A stretch of 64,000 nt of DNA from Pseudomonadota bacterium (GCA_023411815.1 JAEYOJ010000003.1:77349-141348), one strand, 5' to 3'. Positions 35,933 through 45,242 are shown, numbered from the stretch's first letter. The notes: generated by a model from the letters alone, not told the origin. Numbers and translations: made by a program.

Positions 35933-37033
35933 TTAAATAGAATCTATGAGTACAGGTATTTGATGGTATTCGCTAGCTTTGAAGATCGATTTAAAAAAAT
36001 GAGTTAACTCTGGTCTTCGCTTCTTTGCTTGTGCAATATATTCATATGTACGCTTATCAACTATCACTACATCTAAATAGGGAGCGAGTGATGCCATGTA
36101 TTCATCATTAAGATCACTACCACTTGCGCGAAGTGCATTTCGGCGAGATATACGTATTTCTGAAATGATTTCTTCTGATGGTAGCAAAACATTTTTCATC
36201 TTTGGCCAAATGTCTTGAATAGGGATACCAAGCTGCCTAAGTGAAATATCAAGTTTATTGTAGCGAGTTGCCGCCTTAGAAAAATCACCTAATGTTATAC
36301 AATCGCTAAAATCACTGGGGGAGAATCCAAATTGACAAATAAAAGCATCTAATAGGGGCTGCTCACTCAATAATGCGCCAACAATCTTCGGAAGTACTGC
36401 ATCACTGTAAAACAGATTAGCCAACTCTTTAGTATCACCTAACCTCTTATCACCCTTACTAGCTAATTGATGTGCCAGTTGAACACTTTCGATGCTGCAA
36501 ACATGAGTGATTTCTTCAGGAGACCTTCTTACTAAGCTGTTGAGTGTCGACAGGAGTGCATCATCATTTTTATATTCACCTGTATGTTGGATTGAGGCAA
36601 TTTCTTGTTCTCTCTGGCCTAACGCGATTAGGTCTGGACGAAGTTCTCGCCATGAAGACATAGGCAATTGGGTTGGTCTCCCAAATTGTAGCAAGCAAGC
36701 TCGCACAGCATTTACAAACTCATTTGATTTGGTTGAAATACCATCTGAAGATAAAAAAGCATTTATTTCTCTAGCAAGCACATCGACTACTGAGCCTATA
36801 GCGTTCTCGTATCTATCAGCTCTAGAGACCCATGCGATAAACGGTAAGCTCAGTAAAAACTTAATGCGACTCTCTGCAACGTCCTCGCTTGAGTGCCTTA
36901 TCAATTCTTCAAAATGATGCCAGCAAACAACAGGAATCCAATACTCAGCAGCAAGTTGAGTTCGTACTGAGGCAGCCCTTTCTCTAAGTTTAATATCTCC
37001 AGAAAATGTATCGGCTGCCCATCCGATAAGCAT
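35933..37033 (-). CDS. PIN-like domain protein in an AT-rich, foreign-looking gene
   Basis: An open frame of 366 codons from ATG 37033. The frame continues upstream without an ATG or GTG to an in-frame TAG at 37135-37133, then to ATG 37153. The upstream residues RFIAIDSS directly precede MLIGWAAD and complete a PIN-type first strand with its acidic residue. The C-terminal part GSDLNDEYMASLAPYLDVVIVDKRTYEYI resembles the remaining PIN acidic motifs, so the fold seems split by about 200 helical residues. PIN domains are metal-dependent RNases, often toxins or defence effectors. Codon use (TTA, ATA, AGA) and base composition differ sharply from both neighbours, suggesting transfer. No antitoxin or partner gene is visible. 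Family assignment is an inference. Confidence 0.65.
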   Translation of the reverse strand: MLIGWAADTFSGDIKLRERAASVRTQLAAEYWIPVVCWHHFEELIRHSSEDVAESRIKFLLSLPFIAWVSRADRYENAIGSVVDVLAREINAFLSSDGISTKSNEFVNAVRACLLQFGRPTQLPMSSWRELRPDLIALGQREQEIASIQHTGEYKNDDALLSTLNSLVRRSPEEITHVCSIESVQLAHQLASKGDKRLGDTKELANLFYSDAVLPKIVGALLSEQPLLDAFICQFGFSPSDFSDCITLGDFSKAATRYNKLDISLRQLGIPIQDIWPKMKNVLLPSEEIISEIRISRRNALRASGSDLNDEYMASLAPYLDVVIVDKRTYEYIAQAKKRRPELTHFFKSIFKASEYHQIPVLIDSI

Positions 37034-37153
37034 GGAGGAATCAATTGCGATAAATCTTGGTTGAACAATAGGATTATCGCTTATAGCTCTTCTCCGCAGA
37101 ATTAATGATTGTTCAGTTAAACTTTGAATTAGCTATAGAGATGCCTCACTCAT
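37034..37153 (-). other. In-frame 5' extension of the PIN-like gene, interrupted by TAG
   Basis: Forty codons upstream of ATG 37033 stay in one frame: ATG 37153 encodes MSEASL, then TAG, then LIQSLTEQSLILRRRA and onward into the PIN first strand. ATG 37153 is seven bases after the stop of korC. The TAG at codon 7 would abolish a start here unless it is a sequencing error, is read through, or translation begins at a rare codon such as CTG 37099. Confidence 0.6.
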
Positions 37154-37160
37154 ACGTCTT

Positions 37161-37790
37161 TCAGACCTCGGCCTCCTGCGTAGCGTCAGAAGCCTCGTCT
37201 GCCCCATCCTCGCCTTGCCAGTATTCCGGCGGAGGGCCCAGGTGCTTCTGAGCCTGGGAATAGCCCAAGCTGAAGGCTTTGAGGTTCAACTCGCGTATCT
37301 TCTCGGGCAAGGTCTCTTCCAGGCTCTTGCGCAACGCGGTTCGGGAAAGGAAAGGCAGTACCCAGGCGATGGCTCCCAACACCACGCTGTTCATGGCCTG
37401 GGGCACCTTGATCTTCTCTTCCGTAAGCTTGGTGAAGGGCAGGCCAAGGAAAATGTTCGTGGGCGTCTGCTTGACCAGGCCCGTGTCGATGAGCAGCACG
37501 CCGCGCGGCTTGAGGTTGCGATAGTAGTTGTTGCAGGCCTCCTGGGACAATGCCACGAGGAGATCCACGTTCTCGGTCTTGGGATAGCTGATGGGCTGCG
37601 AACTGACCACCAGGTCCGAGCGGCTGGAGCCGCCGCGCGCCTCGGGGCCGTAGCTCTGGGTCTGGGTCACGTTGTAGCCCTGGCCGATGGACAAGCCGTG
37701 GCCCAGGATCTTGCCCAAGGTCAGAATACCCTGCCCGCCCGTACCCGAGAGGCGGATCTCAAAGCGGTCGAGGATCATGCGCTCTTTCAT
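37161..37790 (-). CDS. korC: 2-oxoacid:ferredoxin oxidoreductase, gamma subunit
   Basis: A 209-residue subunit with the family motif RLSGTGGQGILTLGKILG near the start and TQSYGPEARGGSSRSDLVVS. It forms part of the KorDABC type complex that converts a 2-oxoacid plus CoA to acyl-CoA with reduction of ferredoxin. ATG 37790 overlaps the beta-subunit stop (ATGA). The C-terminus is a short acidic tail. 2-Oxoglutarate is the most likely substrate from subunit order; 2-oxoisovalerate or similar acids are possible. Confidence 0.9.
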   Translation of the reverse strand: MKERMILDRFEIRLSGTGGQGILTLGKILGHGLSIGQGYNVTQTQSYGPEARGGSSRSDLVVSSQPISYPKTENVDLLVALSQEACNNYYRNLKPRGVLLIDTGLVKQTPTNIFLGLPFTKLTEEKIKVPQAMNSVVLGAIAWVLPFLSRTALRKSLEETLPEKIRELNLKAFSLGYSQAQKHLGPPPEYWQGEDGADEASDATQEAEV

Positions 37791-38626
37791 TGTTTCCGCT
37801 CCTTGGCGCACTGCGCTGTGCGAACCTGGGCGTAAAGCTCTTCAAGGCCGGGCGCGTCATTTTGCACGAAGGTCCCGATGGGAATGCGATCTTCCCTTTC
37901 CTCGGGCTTGAGCTTCTCATACCTCTTCAAGGGAATGGCGTTGGATTTTAGCCATTTGTACATGTCCACGGCCGACTTGAACTTGTTCTTGCGGCCGTAC
38001 TGCGTGTGGCAGGGCGTAAGAATTTCCACCAGATTGAAGCCCGGGCGCATGATGGCCTCGCGGATGAGCCGGTCCAGGGTGTTCACGTGGAAGACCGTGC
38101 CGCGGGACACGCCGTTGGCCCCGGCCGCGCTGGTCAGCTTGACGATGTCGAAGGACTTTTCGAGCTGGCCGTAGGGGCTGGTCTGGGAGACTGCGCCCAC
38201 GGGCGTGGTCGAGGAGCACTGGCCGCCGGTCATGCCGTAGATGAAGTTGTTGAGCACCAGGGCGGTTATGCCGATGTTCTTGCGCGCGGCGTGGATGAGG
38301 TGGTTGCCGCCAATGGAGAAGGCGTCGCCGTCGCCCATGACCGTGATGACCTTGAGGTGCGGGCTGGCCATCTTGATGCCCGTGGCGAAGGTCAGGGCCC
38401 GGCCGTGGGTCGTGTGCACGGTGTTGAAGTCCACGTAGGCGGCGATGCGTCCGGAGCAGCCTATGCCGGCCACCAGGGCCACGTCGTCCTTGGACAGCCC
38501 CAGCGCGTGCACGCTGCGGATGAGCGAGCCGAGGACGATGCCGTGGCCGCAGCCCGCGCAGAACACGTGCGGAAACTTCTTGTTGTGCCTGAGATAGTCG
38601 TGGATGAGCTGGGTGACGTCGCTCAT
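37787..38626 (-). CDS. korB: 2-oxoacid:ferredoxin oxidoreductase, beta subunit (thiamine pyrophosphate-binding)
   Basis: A 279-residue TPP-binding subunit. VFCAGCGHGIVLGSL holds the first cluster-linked Cys pair, GIGCSGRIAAYVDFNTVHTTHGR is the typical strand, and GDGDAFSIGGNHLIHAARKN is the TPP/Mg motif. NNFIYGMTGGQCSSTTP matches KorB-like proteins. It lies three bases after the alpha-subunit stop and overlaps the gamma-subunit start. Confidence 0.93.
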   Translation of the reverse strand: MSDVTQLIHDYLRHNKKFPHVFCAGCGHGIVLGSLIRSVHALGLSKDDVALVAGIGCSGRIAAYVDFNTVHTTHGRALTFATGIKMASPHLKVITVMGDGDAFSIGGNHLIHAARKNIGITALVLNNFIYGMTGGQCSSTTPVGAVSQTSPYGQLEKSFDIVKLTSAAGANGVSRGTVFHVNTLDRLIREAIMRPGFNLVEILTPCHTQYGRKNKFKSAVDMYKWLKSNAIPLKRYEKLKPEEREDRIPIGTFVQNDAPGLEELYAQVRTAQCAKERKQ

Positions 38627-38629
38627 GGG

Positions 38630-39781
38630 CTACACCTGCTGGATGGCCTTGAGGATTTGCGAGGGGGTGATGATCTGGCCGTCGATGCGGTTCAGGGTGC
38701 GCACCCTGGTCAGGCCGTTGTTCACGCGCTTCACCTCGCGGGACATCTGGCCCATGTTCATCTCCGGGACGATGATGGCCCTGGCCTTGCGCGCCAGGGT
38801 GACCACCGCGGCCTTGGGGAACGGGAACAGGGTCTTGAGCTTGAGCAGACCGGCCTTGATGCCCGCGGCCCTGGCCTGGCTCACGGCCAGCTGCGCCGAG
38901 CGGGCAACGCTGCCATAGGCCACGACCACGACTTCGGCGTCCTCCGTGTCGTACTCCGCGGTGAGCTGGATGTCGTAGAAGAACTGGTCGATCTTGCGGT
39001 GCAGCCGCTCGATGATCGCCTTGACCTCGTCCGGCCGCTGGGTGGGAAAGCCCATGTCGTCATGGGTCAGGCCCGTGACGTGGAAACGGTAACCTGAGCC
39101 GATGGGCGGCATGGGCGGCACGCCGCGCACGGTCTCCTCGAAGGGTTTGTACCACTCCGGCGGCATGGAGGGCACCAGGCGGTTGAAAATCTCGTAATCC
39201 TTCTCGTGCGGCAGGGCGATTTTCTCGCGCGTGTGCGCCGTGATCTCGTCGATGAGCAGGATGACCGGCGTGCGGTATTTCTCGGCGAAGTTGAAGGCCG
39301 TGATGGTCATCTCCATGCATTCGGGCACGTCGGCGGCCGAGAGCACGATGATCGGGTGGTCGCCGTGCGTACCCCAGCGCGCCTGCTGCACGTCGCCCTG
39401 GGCGGGCGAAGTGGGCAGGCCGGTGCTCGGCCCGCCGCGCATGACGTTGACGATGACCAGGGGCACCTCGGCCATGCAGGCGTAGCCCAGGTTCTCCTGC
39501 ATGAGCGAGAAGCCCGGGCCCGAGGTGGCGGTCATGGCCTTGCGGCCGGCCAGCGAGGCGCCGATGGTCGCGCCCATGGAGGCGATCTCGTCCTCCATCT
39601 GGATGAACACGCCGTTCTCGGTGCGCGGAAGCCGCGCGGCCATGATCTCCATGACCTCGGAGGACGGGGTGATGGGATAGCCGGCATAGAAGGAGCAGCC
39701 GGCGAACAGGGCTCCCTCGACCACGGCTTCGTTGCCGAGGGCGAAGATCTCGGTGCGTTTTTTCTTGGGAGCGTTGGCCAT
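38630..39781 (-). CDS. korA: 2-oxoacid:ferredoxin oxidoreductase, alpha subunit
   Basis: A 383-residue subunit starting MANAPKKKRTEIFALGNEAV. Key family segments are AGYPITPSSEVMEIMA, FIQMEDEIASMGATIGASLAG, TATSGPGFSLMQENLGYA and MRGGPSTGLPTSPAQGD. ATG 39781 is chosen because it gives the canonical N-terminus and follows AGGTAGGCGG; the frame remains open to 39979. It is the second gene of the korDABC operon. Confidence 0.93.
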   Translation of the reverse strand: MANAPKKKRTEIFALGNEAVVEGALFAGCSFYAGYPITPSSEVMEIMAARLPRTENGVFIQMEDEIASMGATIGASLAGRKAMTATSGPGFSLMQENLGYACMAEVPLVIVNVMRGGPSTGLPTSPAQGDVQQARWGTHGDHPIIVLSAADVPECMEMTITAFNFAEKYRTPVILLIDEITAHTREKIALPHEKDYEIFNRLVPSMPPEWYKPFEETVRGVPPMPPIGSGYRFHVTGLTHDDMGFPTQRPDEVKAIIERLHRKIDQFFYDIQLTAEYDTEDAEVVVVAYGSVARSAQLAVSQARAAGIKAGLLKLKTLFPFPKAAVVTLARKARAIIVPEMNMGQMSREVKRVNNGLTRVRTLNRIDGQIITPSQILKAIQQV

Positions 39782-39792
39782 GGTCCGCCTAC

Positions 39793-40119
39793 CTAGGATT
39801 TGGGGTCGTTGCCGTCGGAAGGATCGCCTGCGTTCGCGGCTACCGTCTCGGAGGACGCCGCTTCCGAGGCGGCCTCGGCCGGTGGCAGGTCGCCCTTGCG
39901 CCGATTGCGGTCCTGCCGGGGCCGGACCATGATGGCGAAGTCCGGACAATGGTGCTCGCAGAATCCGCAGTTTATGCATTCCTCCAAGGCCACGACGCCT
40001 GCCTTGCCCATCTCGTTCAGGGCAAGCACCTTGGCCGGGCAGAAGGACACGCAGATAGCGCAGCCCTTACACCAGTCCGGGAAAATGACGATATCGGTTT
40101 GTCCCTTGCTCTTTGCCAT
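39793..40119 (-). CDS. korD: 2-oxoacid:ferredoxin oxidoreductase, delta (ferredoxin) subunit
   Basis: A 108-residue protein with two 4Fe-4S motifs: CKGCAICVSFCPAKVL and CINCGFCEHHCPDFAI. A basic stretch (RPRQDRNRRKG) and an Ala/Ser/Glu-rich tail follow. ATG 40119 gives the normal MAKSKGQTDIVIFPDWC start. First gene of the operon; it hands electrons from the alpha/beta core to free ferredoxin. Confidence 0.92.
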   Translation of the reverse strand: MAKSKGQTDIVIFPDWCKGCAICVSFCPAKVLALNEMGKAGVVALEECINCGFCEHHCPDFAIMVRPRQDRNRRKGDLPPAEAASEAASSETVAANAGDPSDGNDPKS

Positions 40120-40563
40120 GATGTTTCCGACGGCCGCCGACGCGCCATGACACGCCCGACCGCGCAGCATTGGTTATGGAACTCGTCAGTAACGAATAGC
40201 CAATAGACCGCAAAACTGCAACAAGGCAGCGCGCCACCCGAGAAATCATCGGTGGTCGAGCCATTCGTCCGTCGATAATGCGGAGCAGTCCGTGCCACAC
40301 CGAAGCCATTCCATTGGTTTCACATTTTTGCCATATCGCCAGGTTGACCCCATGGGCAAATTCCGTTAGCTGTCACTGTTGCTTAAGGTGGTGTTGGTTT
40401 TCTCATGCAGTGCGCGCTACCGCGCCTGACGAGCCCGGCAGGCCTAAGGTCGGTCTGTTGGTGTGCCAGGAATGGGAAGGGCGAGGATCGCGCAAGCCCC
40501 CTCCGGCCGAATCGGCACAGCCGATTTATCTTTTTTCGCAAGATCCACTTGGCGGAGACGAGC
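40120..40563. other. Intergenic region between divergent kor and amino-acid transporter operons
   Basis: About 440 bases with no supported gene. An imperfect inverted repeat TTGGTTAT / ATAGCCAA lies at 40170-40203 with a nested TCGT / ACGA stem, about 50 bases upstream of korD; it could be an operator. On the minus strand TTGCAG and TATTCG with a 17-base spacer form a weak kor promoter in the same place. Confidence 0.4.
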
Positions 40564-41292
<729 letters not shown>

Positions 41293-41353
41293 GCGCGCCC
41301 GAACCGGATGGAGGCGGGATCATCCCGCTTTGTCTACAACAAGTGGAGGTTGG

Positions 41354-42175
41354 ATGATGCGTAAACTGACCATTCTCGCGGTGGCGGCCCTCTCCGTCCT
41401 GCTGCTCGCCTCGACGGCCCTGGCCGGCAAGCTGGAGGAGATCAAGCAGCGCGGCGTACTCGTGGCCGGCGTCAAGGACTCTCAGCAGCCCTTCGGCTTC
41501 GTGGACTCCCAGTCCAAGCAGTTGGTCGGCTTCGAAATCGATCTGGTCAAGGCCATCGCCGACAAGCTCGGCGTGAAGCTCGAGCTCAAGCCCGTGACGA
41601 GCGCCACGCGCATACCCATGCTGGTCCAGGGCTCCGTGGACATCCTGGCCGCGACCATGACCCACAAGTTCGAGCGCGACGAAGTCATCGACTTCTCCAT
41701 CACCTACTTCATGGACGGCCAGAAGCTGCTGGTCAAGAAGAACAGCGGCATCAAGAGCGCGGCCGACCTGGCCGGCAAGAAGGTCGGCACGGCCAAGGGC
41801 TCGACCTCCGAGCAGAACATCAAGAACGCCCAGCCCAAGTGCACCGTGCTGTCCTTCGAGACCTACCCGGAGGCCTTCCTGGCCATGAACCAGGGCAAGG
41901 TCGTGGCCGTGACCACCGACTCCGGCATCCTGCTCGGCATCAAGAACAGCGCCCAGAATCCTGACGACTACGAGATCGTCGGCAACTACATCTCCGACGA
42001 GCCCTATGGCTTGGGCGTGCCCGAGAACGACTCCGACTACCGCGACTTCGTGAACAAGGCTCTGGCCGACCTGTGGACCTCCGGCGAGTACAAGAAAATG
42101 TACGACAAGTGGTTCGGCCCGAACACCAAGTACTACCTGCCTCTTGATTGGAAGATGGAAGTCTGGCCCAACTAG
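41354..42175 (+). CDS. Polar amino-acid ABC transporter, periplasmic binding protein
   Basis: A 273-residue exported binding protein (SBP family 3). The signal peptide is MMRKLTILAVAALSVLLLAS followed by TALAG. The mature part has RGVLVAGVKDSQQPFGFVD, GFEIDLVKAIADKLG, ATMTHKFERDEVIDFS and LAGKKVGTAKGSTSEQ, closest in pattern to glutamate/aspartate-type (GltI/PEB1-like) receptors. TGGAGG lies before ATG 41354. A strong terminator follows, so this gene is probably made in excess over the permeases. Confidence 0.92.
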   Translation: MMRKLTILAVAALSVLLLASTALAGKLEEIKQRGVLVAGVKDSQQPFGFVDSQSKQLVGFEIDLVKAIADKLGVKLELKPVTSATRIPMLVQGSVDILAATMTHKFERDEVIDFSITYFMDGQKLLVKKNSGIKSAADLAGKKVGTAKGSTSEQNIKNAQPKCTVLSFETYPEAFLAMNQGKVVAVTTDSGILLGIKNSAQNPDDYEIVGNYISDEPYGLGVPENDSDYRDFVNKALADLWTSGEYKKMYDKWFGPNTKYYLPLDWKMEVWPN

Positions 42176-42190
42176 GCTCTGACGCCTTTA

Positions 42191-42227
42191 GCCGGCGAGC
42201 CCGCGTTTGCGGCGCTCGCCGGTTTTT
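42191..42227 (+). terminator. Internal terminator between binding protein and permease genes
   Basis: CCGGCGAGC-CCGC, a GTTT loop, then GCGG-C-GCTCGCCGG and TTTTT. It lies inside the operon, so it should act as a partial terminator. Confidence 0.85.
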
Positions 42228-42251
42228 CCTGAACAACCACGGGACTTCGCT

Positions 42252-42953
42252 TTGAACTACAAATTCAACTGGCAGGTTGTCCTCACGGGCGAGTACGGCC
42301 AATGGATCATGGACGGCCTGCTCATCACGCTGCAGATCTCGGCCGTGTCCATCCTGCTCTCCCTGATCCTGGGCACCCTCATCGCCGTCATGCGCCTGAC
42401 CAGGGTCAGGCTCCTGGAGTGGTTCGCGCTTTCCTACACCGAATTCTTCCGCAACACTCCGCTCCTGGTGCAGCTGTTTTTCTGGTACTTCGGCTCGCAC
42501 GCGGTGTTGCCCGAGTTCGTCAACTCTTGGCTCTATGAGCACGACTTCGAGTTCGCGGCCGGAGTCATCTCGCTCACGGTCTACACCTCGGCCTTCATCG
42601 CCGAGGAGATCCGCTCGGGCATCTTCGCCATCCCCAAGACCCAGCTGGAGGCCTCGCGCGCCTGCGGCCTGTCCTTCCTGCAGGCCATGCGCTACGTCAT
42701 CCTGCCCCAAGCGTTCAGGATCATCATTCCCCCGCTCATCTCCCAGTTCCTGAACCTCATCAAAAACTCTTCCCTGGTCATGACCATCGGCGTCATGGAC
42801 CTCATGTACATGGCCAGGCAGATCGAATCCTACGCCGGCCGGGGCTTCGAGGCCTTCACCGTGATCCTGCTCATCTACCTGACCATATCGCTCGCGGTGT
42901 CCTTCCTCATCACCCAGTACAACAAGCGCTTTCTGCGCCAGATCGCCTACTAG
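42252..42953 (+). CDS. Polar amino-acid ABC transporter, permease 1
   Basis: About 233 residues, HisM/GlnP-type permease. It begins (TTG) MNYKFNWQVVLTGEYGQW and has EFFRNTPLLVQLFFWYFG and the EAA loop EASRACGLSFLQAMRYVILPQAFR. No ATG is available at a sensible position, so TTG 42252 is the likely start. Five or so membrane helices. It pairs with the second permease to form the membrane channel. Confidence 0.9.
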   Translation: MNYKFNWQVVLTGEYGQWIMDGLLITLQISAVSILLSLILGTLIAVMRLTRVRLLEWFALSYTEFFRNTPLLVQLFFWYFGSHAVLPEFVNSWLYEHDFEFAAGVISLTVYTSAFIAEEIRSGIFAIPKTQLEASRACGLSFLQAMRYVILPQAFRIIIPPLISQFLNLIKNSSLVMTIGVMDLMYMARQIESYAGRGFEAFTVILLIYLTISLAVSFLITQYNKRFLRQIAY

Positions 42954-42965
42954 AGGAGCGGGACC

Positions 42966-43658
42966 GTGGGTTGGCAAGTCGTCTGGAACAATTTCGATTA
43001 CTTTCTGTGGGGCGCATGGCCCGATGGTCCGCTCGGCGGACTGGCCATGTCCATCCTTCTGTCCATAGGCGGCATTTTCGGGGCCTTCTGGCTGGGCTTG
43101 GCCGCGGGCCTCATGCGCCTTTCCAAGCGGCTCTGGATCGCCTGGCCGGCCGTTGTCTACATCGAGGTGGTGCGTGGCATCCCGCTGCTGCTGGTCATCT
43201 TCTGGTTCTACTTCCTGGCGCCCGTCCTGTTCGGCAAACCGCTGCCCGAGGCCCAGAGCGCGCTCATTTCCTTCATCGTCTTCACCAGCGCCTACGTGGC
43301 CGAGATCGTGCGCGCGGGCGTGCTGTCCCTGCCCAAGGGCCAGATGGAGGCCGCGCGCGGCAGCGGCCTGTCCCACGCGCAGGCCATGCGTTACGTCATC
43401 CTGCCCCAGGCCCTGCGCAACATGATTCCCTCTTTCGTCAACCAGTTCGTGAGCCTGATCAAGGACACCTCCCTGGCGGCCATCATCGGCGTCAACGAAC
43501 TGCTGCGCACGGGCCAGCAGGTCATGAACCGCGACTACGTGACCACGGAAATCTTCGTGACCATCGCCGTCATGTACTTCATCGTCTGCTATGCCCTGAC
43601 CGAGGTCAGCCGCATGCTGGAGCGCCAGATGTCGCGCTACCAGGCCCGCAACCGCTAG
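42966..43658 (+). CDS. Polar amino-acid ABC transporter, permease 2
   Basis: A 230-residue permease of the same family, starting at GTG (MGWQVVWNNFDYFLWG) after AGAGGAGCGGG. It contains YIEVVRGIPLLLVIFWFYF and the EAA loop EAARGSGLSHAQAMRYVILPQALR. The similar loops in both permeases indicate an ancient duplication. It ends the operon; a terminator follows at 43680. Confidence 0.92.
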   Translation: MGWQVVWNNFDYFLWGAWPDGPLGGLAMSILLSIGGIFGAFWLGLAAGLMRLSKRLWIAWPAVVYIEVVRGIPLLLVIFWFYFLAPVLFGKPLPEAQSALISFIVFTSAYVAEIVRAGVLSLPKGQMEAARGSGLSHAQAMRYVILPQALRNMIPSFVNQFVSLIKDTSLAAIIGVNELLRTGQQVMNRDYVTTEIFVTIAVMYFIVCYALTEVSRMLERQMSRYQARNR

Positions 43659-43679
43659 TCCGGCGTTCAGGCAGTCCAG

Positions 43680-43716
43680 CCGCGTCCGTTCCGTGCGGAC
43701 GCGGCTTTCTTCTTTT
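43680..43716 (+). terminator. Intrinsic terminator of the amino-acid transporter operon
   Basis: CCGCGTCC pairs with GGACGCGG around a nine-base loop, followed by CTTTCTTCTTTTT. Confidence 0.85.
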
Positions 43717-43743
43717 TCCGGGCTTCTGTATACAGGAGGCATG

Positions 43744-44499
43744 ATGGAACGCCCATGCGATCCCACGGCCCAGCCAGCCGGCAGCGCCGCCAACCCAGCC
43801 AGGCCCCTGCGCCCATCCGGGCTGGCGGCCTGCATCGACCATACCCTGCTGCGCCGAGAAGCCGCGCCCGATGACCTCCGTCGCGTATGCGACGAGGCCC
43901 TGCGTTTCGGTTTCCGCGGTGTGTGCGTCTATCCCGAGCACCTGGAGCTGGTTGTTCCGCATCTGGGCGGCAAGGTCCTGGCCGTCACCGTGGCCGGCTT
44001 TCCCGGCGGACTGGAATCCGTGGAGGACAAGGCCGCCCAGGTGCGAGCGGCTGCGGCCGCCGGGGCCGCCGAAGTGGACGCGGTCCTGAACCGAGACCTG
44101 CTGCGCCGGCGCGATCACGGCCGCTTGCTGCACGAGATCATTACGCTGGTGCAGGCCGCCTGTCCGGCCAGGCTCAAGGTCATTCTGGAAACCAGCGACC
44201 TGATCCGCGACGAGCGCATCATGGCCGCGGCCTTGGCCAAGGCGGCGGGCGCCTTCTGCGTCAAGACCAGCACGGGCATCGGCCATCCCGGCGCGACCAT
44301 CGAGGACATGACTCTCCTGCGCGACGTGGTGGGCCGGGACATGGCGGTCAAGGCCAGCGGCGGGATACGCGACCTGCAACAATGCCTGGCCATGCTCCAG
44401 GCCGGCGCGAGCATCGTCGGCACGTCGGCCTCCGTTACCATCATGGCGCAGGCCATGGCCCTGGCCGATCCCGAAAGCCTGCCGGGGGAGGTCTCGTGA
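43744..44499 (+). CDS. deoC: Deoxyribose-phosphate aldolase
   Basis: About 251 residues. IDHTLLRREA near the start, AEVDAVLNRDLL, and the Schiff-base Lys in AFCVKTSTGIGHPGAT are diagnostic for DeoC, which splits 2-deoxyribose 5-phosphate into glyceraldehyde 3-phosphate and acetaldehyde. Two ATGs (43741, 43744) follow AGGAGG; the second has the better spacing. Its stop overlaps the GTG start of cbiC (GTGA). Confidence 0.92.
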   Translation: MERPCDPTAQPAGSAANPARPLRPSGLAACIDHTLLRREAAPDDLRRVCDEALRFGFRGVCVYPEHLELVVPHLGGKVLAVTVAGFPGGLESVEDKAAQVRAAAAAGAAEVDAVLNRDLLRRRDHGRLLHEIITLVQAACPARLKVILETSDLIRDERIMAAALAKAAGAFCVKTSTGIGHPGATIEDMTLLRDVVGRDMAVKASGGIRDLQQCLAMLQAGASIVGTSASVTIMAQAMALADPESLPGEVS

Positions 44500-45242
44500 G
44501 CGTCCGCGACAAATCCGGCCCGATCCACGGGCATGACCTCTACCTGAGCGATCCGGCCGAGATCGAGCGCCGCTCCATGGCCATCATCGAGGCCGAAGCC
44601 CCGAAGCCCTTACCGTTCTCCGAACTGGAATGGCCCATCGTGCGGCGCATGATCCACACCACGGCCGATTTCGAACTGCTGCGCCTGACCCGCTTCCATG
44701 CCGATGCCATCGAGGCGGGCATCGCCGCCCTGCGCTCCGGCGCGCTGATCGTCACGGACACGCGCATGGCCCTTTCCGGCATTCCCATGCGCCGTCTGGA
44801 GCCCCTGGACTGCCGAAAACTGTGCCTCATGGACGACCCGCGCGTGATCCAGCGGGCCAAGGCGGAAGGCATCACCAGGGCCATGGCCGCCGTGGACCTG
44901 GCTTTCGATCTGCGTGCGGAAATCGCCCCGGCGGCCCCCCTGGTTTTCGTCATCGGAAATGCGCCCACGGCCCTGGTGCGCCTGGTGCGACGCCTGCAAG
45001 CCATGGAATTCCCGCATGACCTGCCCGTGGCGCTGATCGTGGGCATGCCCGTGGGCTTCGTCAACGCGGCCGAGTCGAAGGAGCTGCTCGTGCAGGCGAG
45101 CCCGGCGCCCTGGATAACGGTAACGGGCCGCAAAGGCGGCTCGCCCCTGGCCGCCAGCGCCTTGAACGCCTTGGCCGAGCTGGCCCTGCAAAGCCTATCG
45201 GCCGGTCGGAGCGCCCCCCGGGACGACGCCGCACAGACCTGA
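44496..45242 (+). CDS. cbiC: Precorrin-8X / cobalt-precorrin-8 methylmutase
   Basis: A 248-residue CobH/CbiC protein: RSMAIIEAEA, the catalytic-His region RRMIHTTADFELLRLTRF, ALIVTDTRMALSGIP and NAPTALVRLVRRL, ending with GMPVGFVNAAESKELL. It moves a methyl group in corrin ring synthesis. The start is GTG 44496 with GGGGGAGG upstream, overlapping the deoC stop. It is the only corrinoid gene in view, and the deoC-cbiC coupling has no metabolic logic that I can see. Confidence 0.93.
   Translation: MSVRDKSGPIHGHDLYLSDPAEIERRSMAIIEAEAPKPLPFSELEWPIVRRMIHTTADFELLRLTRFHADAIEAGIAALRSGALIVTDTRMALSGIPMRRLEPLDCRKLCLMDDPRVIQRAKAEGITRAMAAVDLAFDLRAEIAPAAPLVFVIGNAPTALVRLVRRLQAMEFPHDLPVALIVGMPVGFVNAAESKELLVQASPAPWITVTGRKGGSPLAASALNALAELALQSLSAGRSAPRDDAAQT

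Noticed and set aside
40305..40330. TTGG...TTTTTGCC as a sigma-54 promoter before the amino-acid transporter
   Set aside because: Twelve bases separate GG and GC, which does not match.
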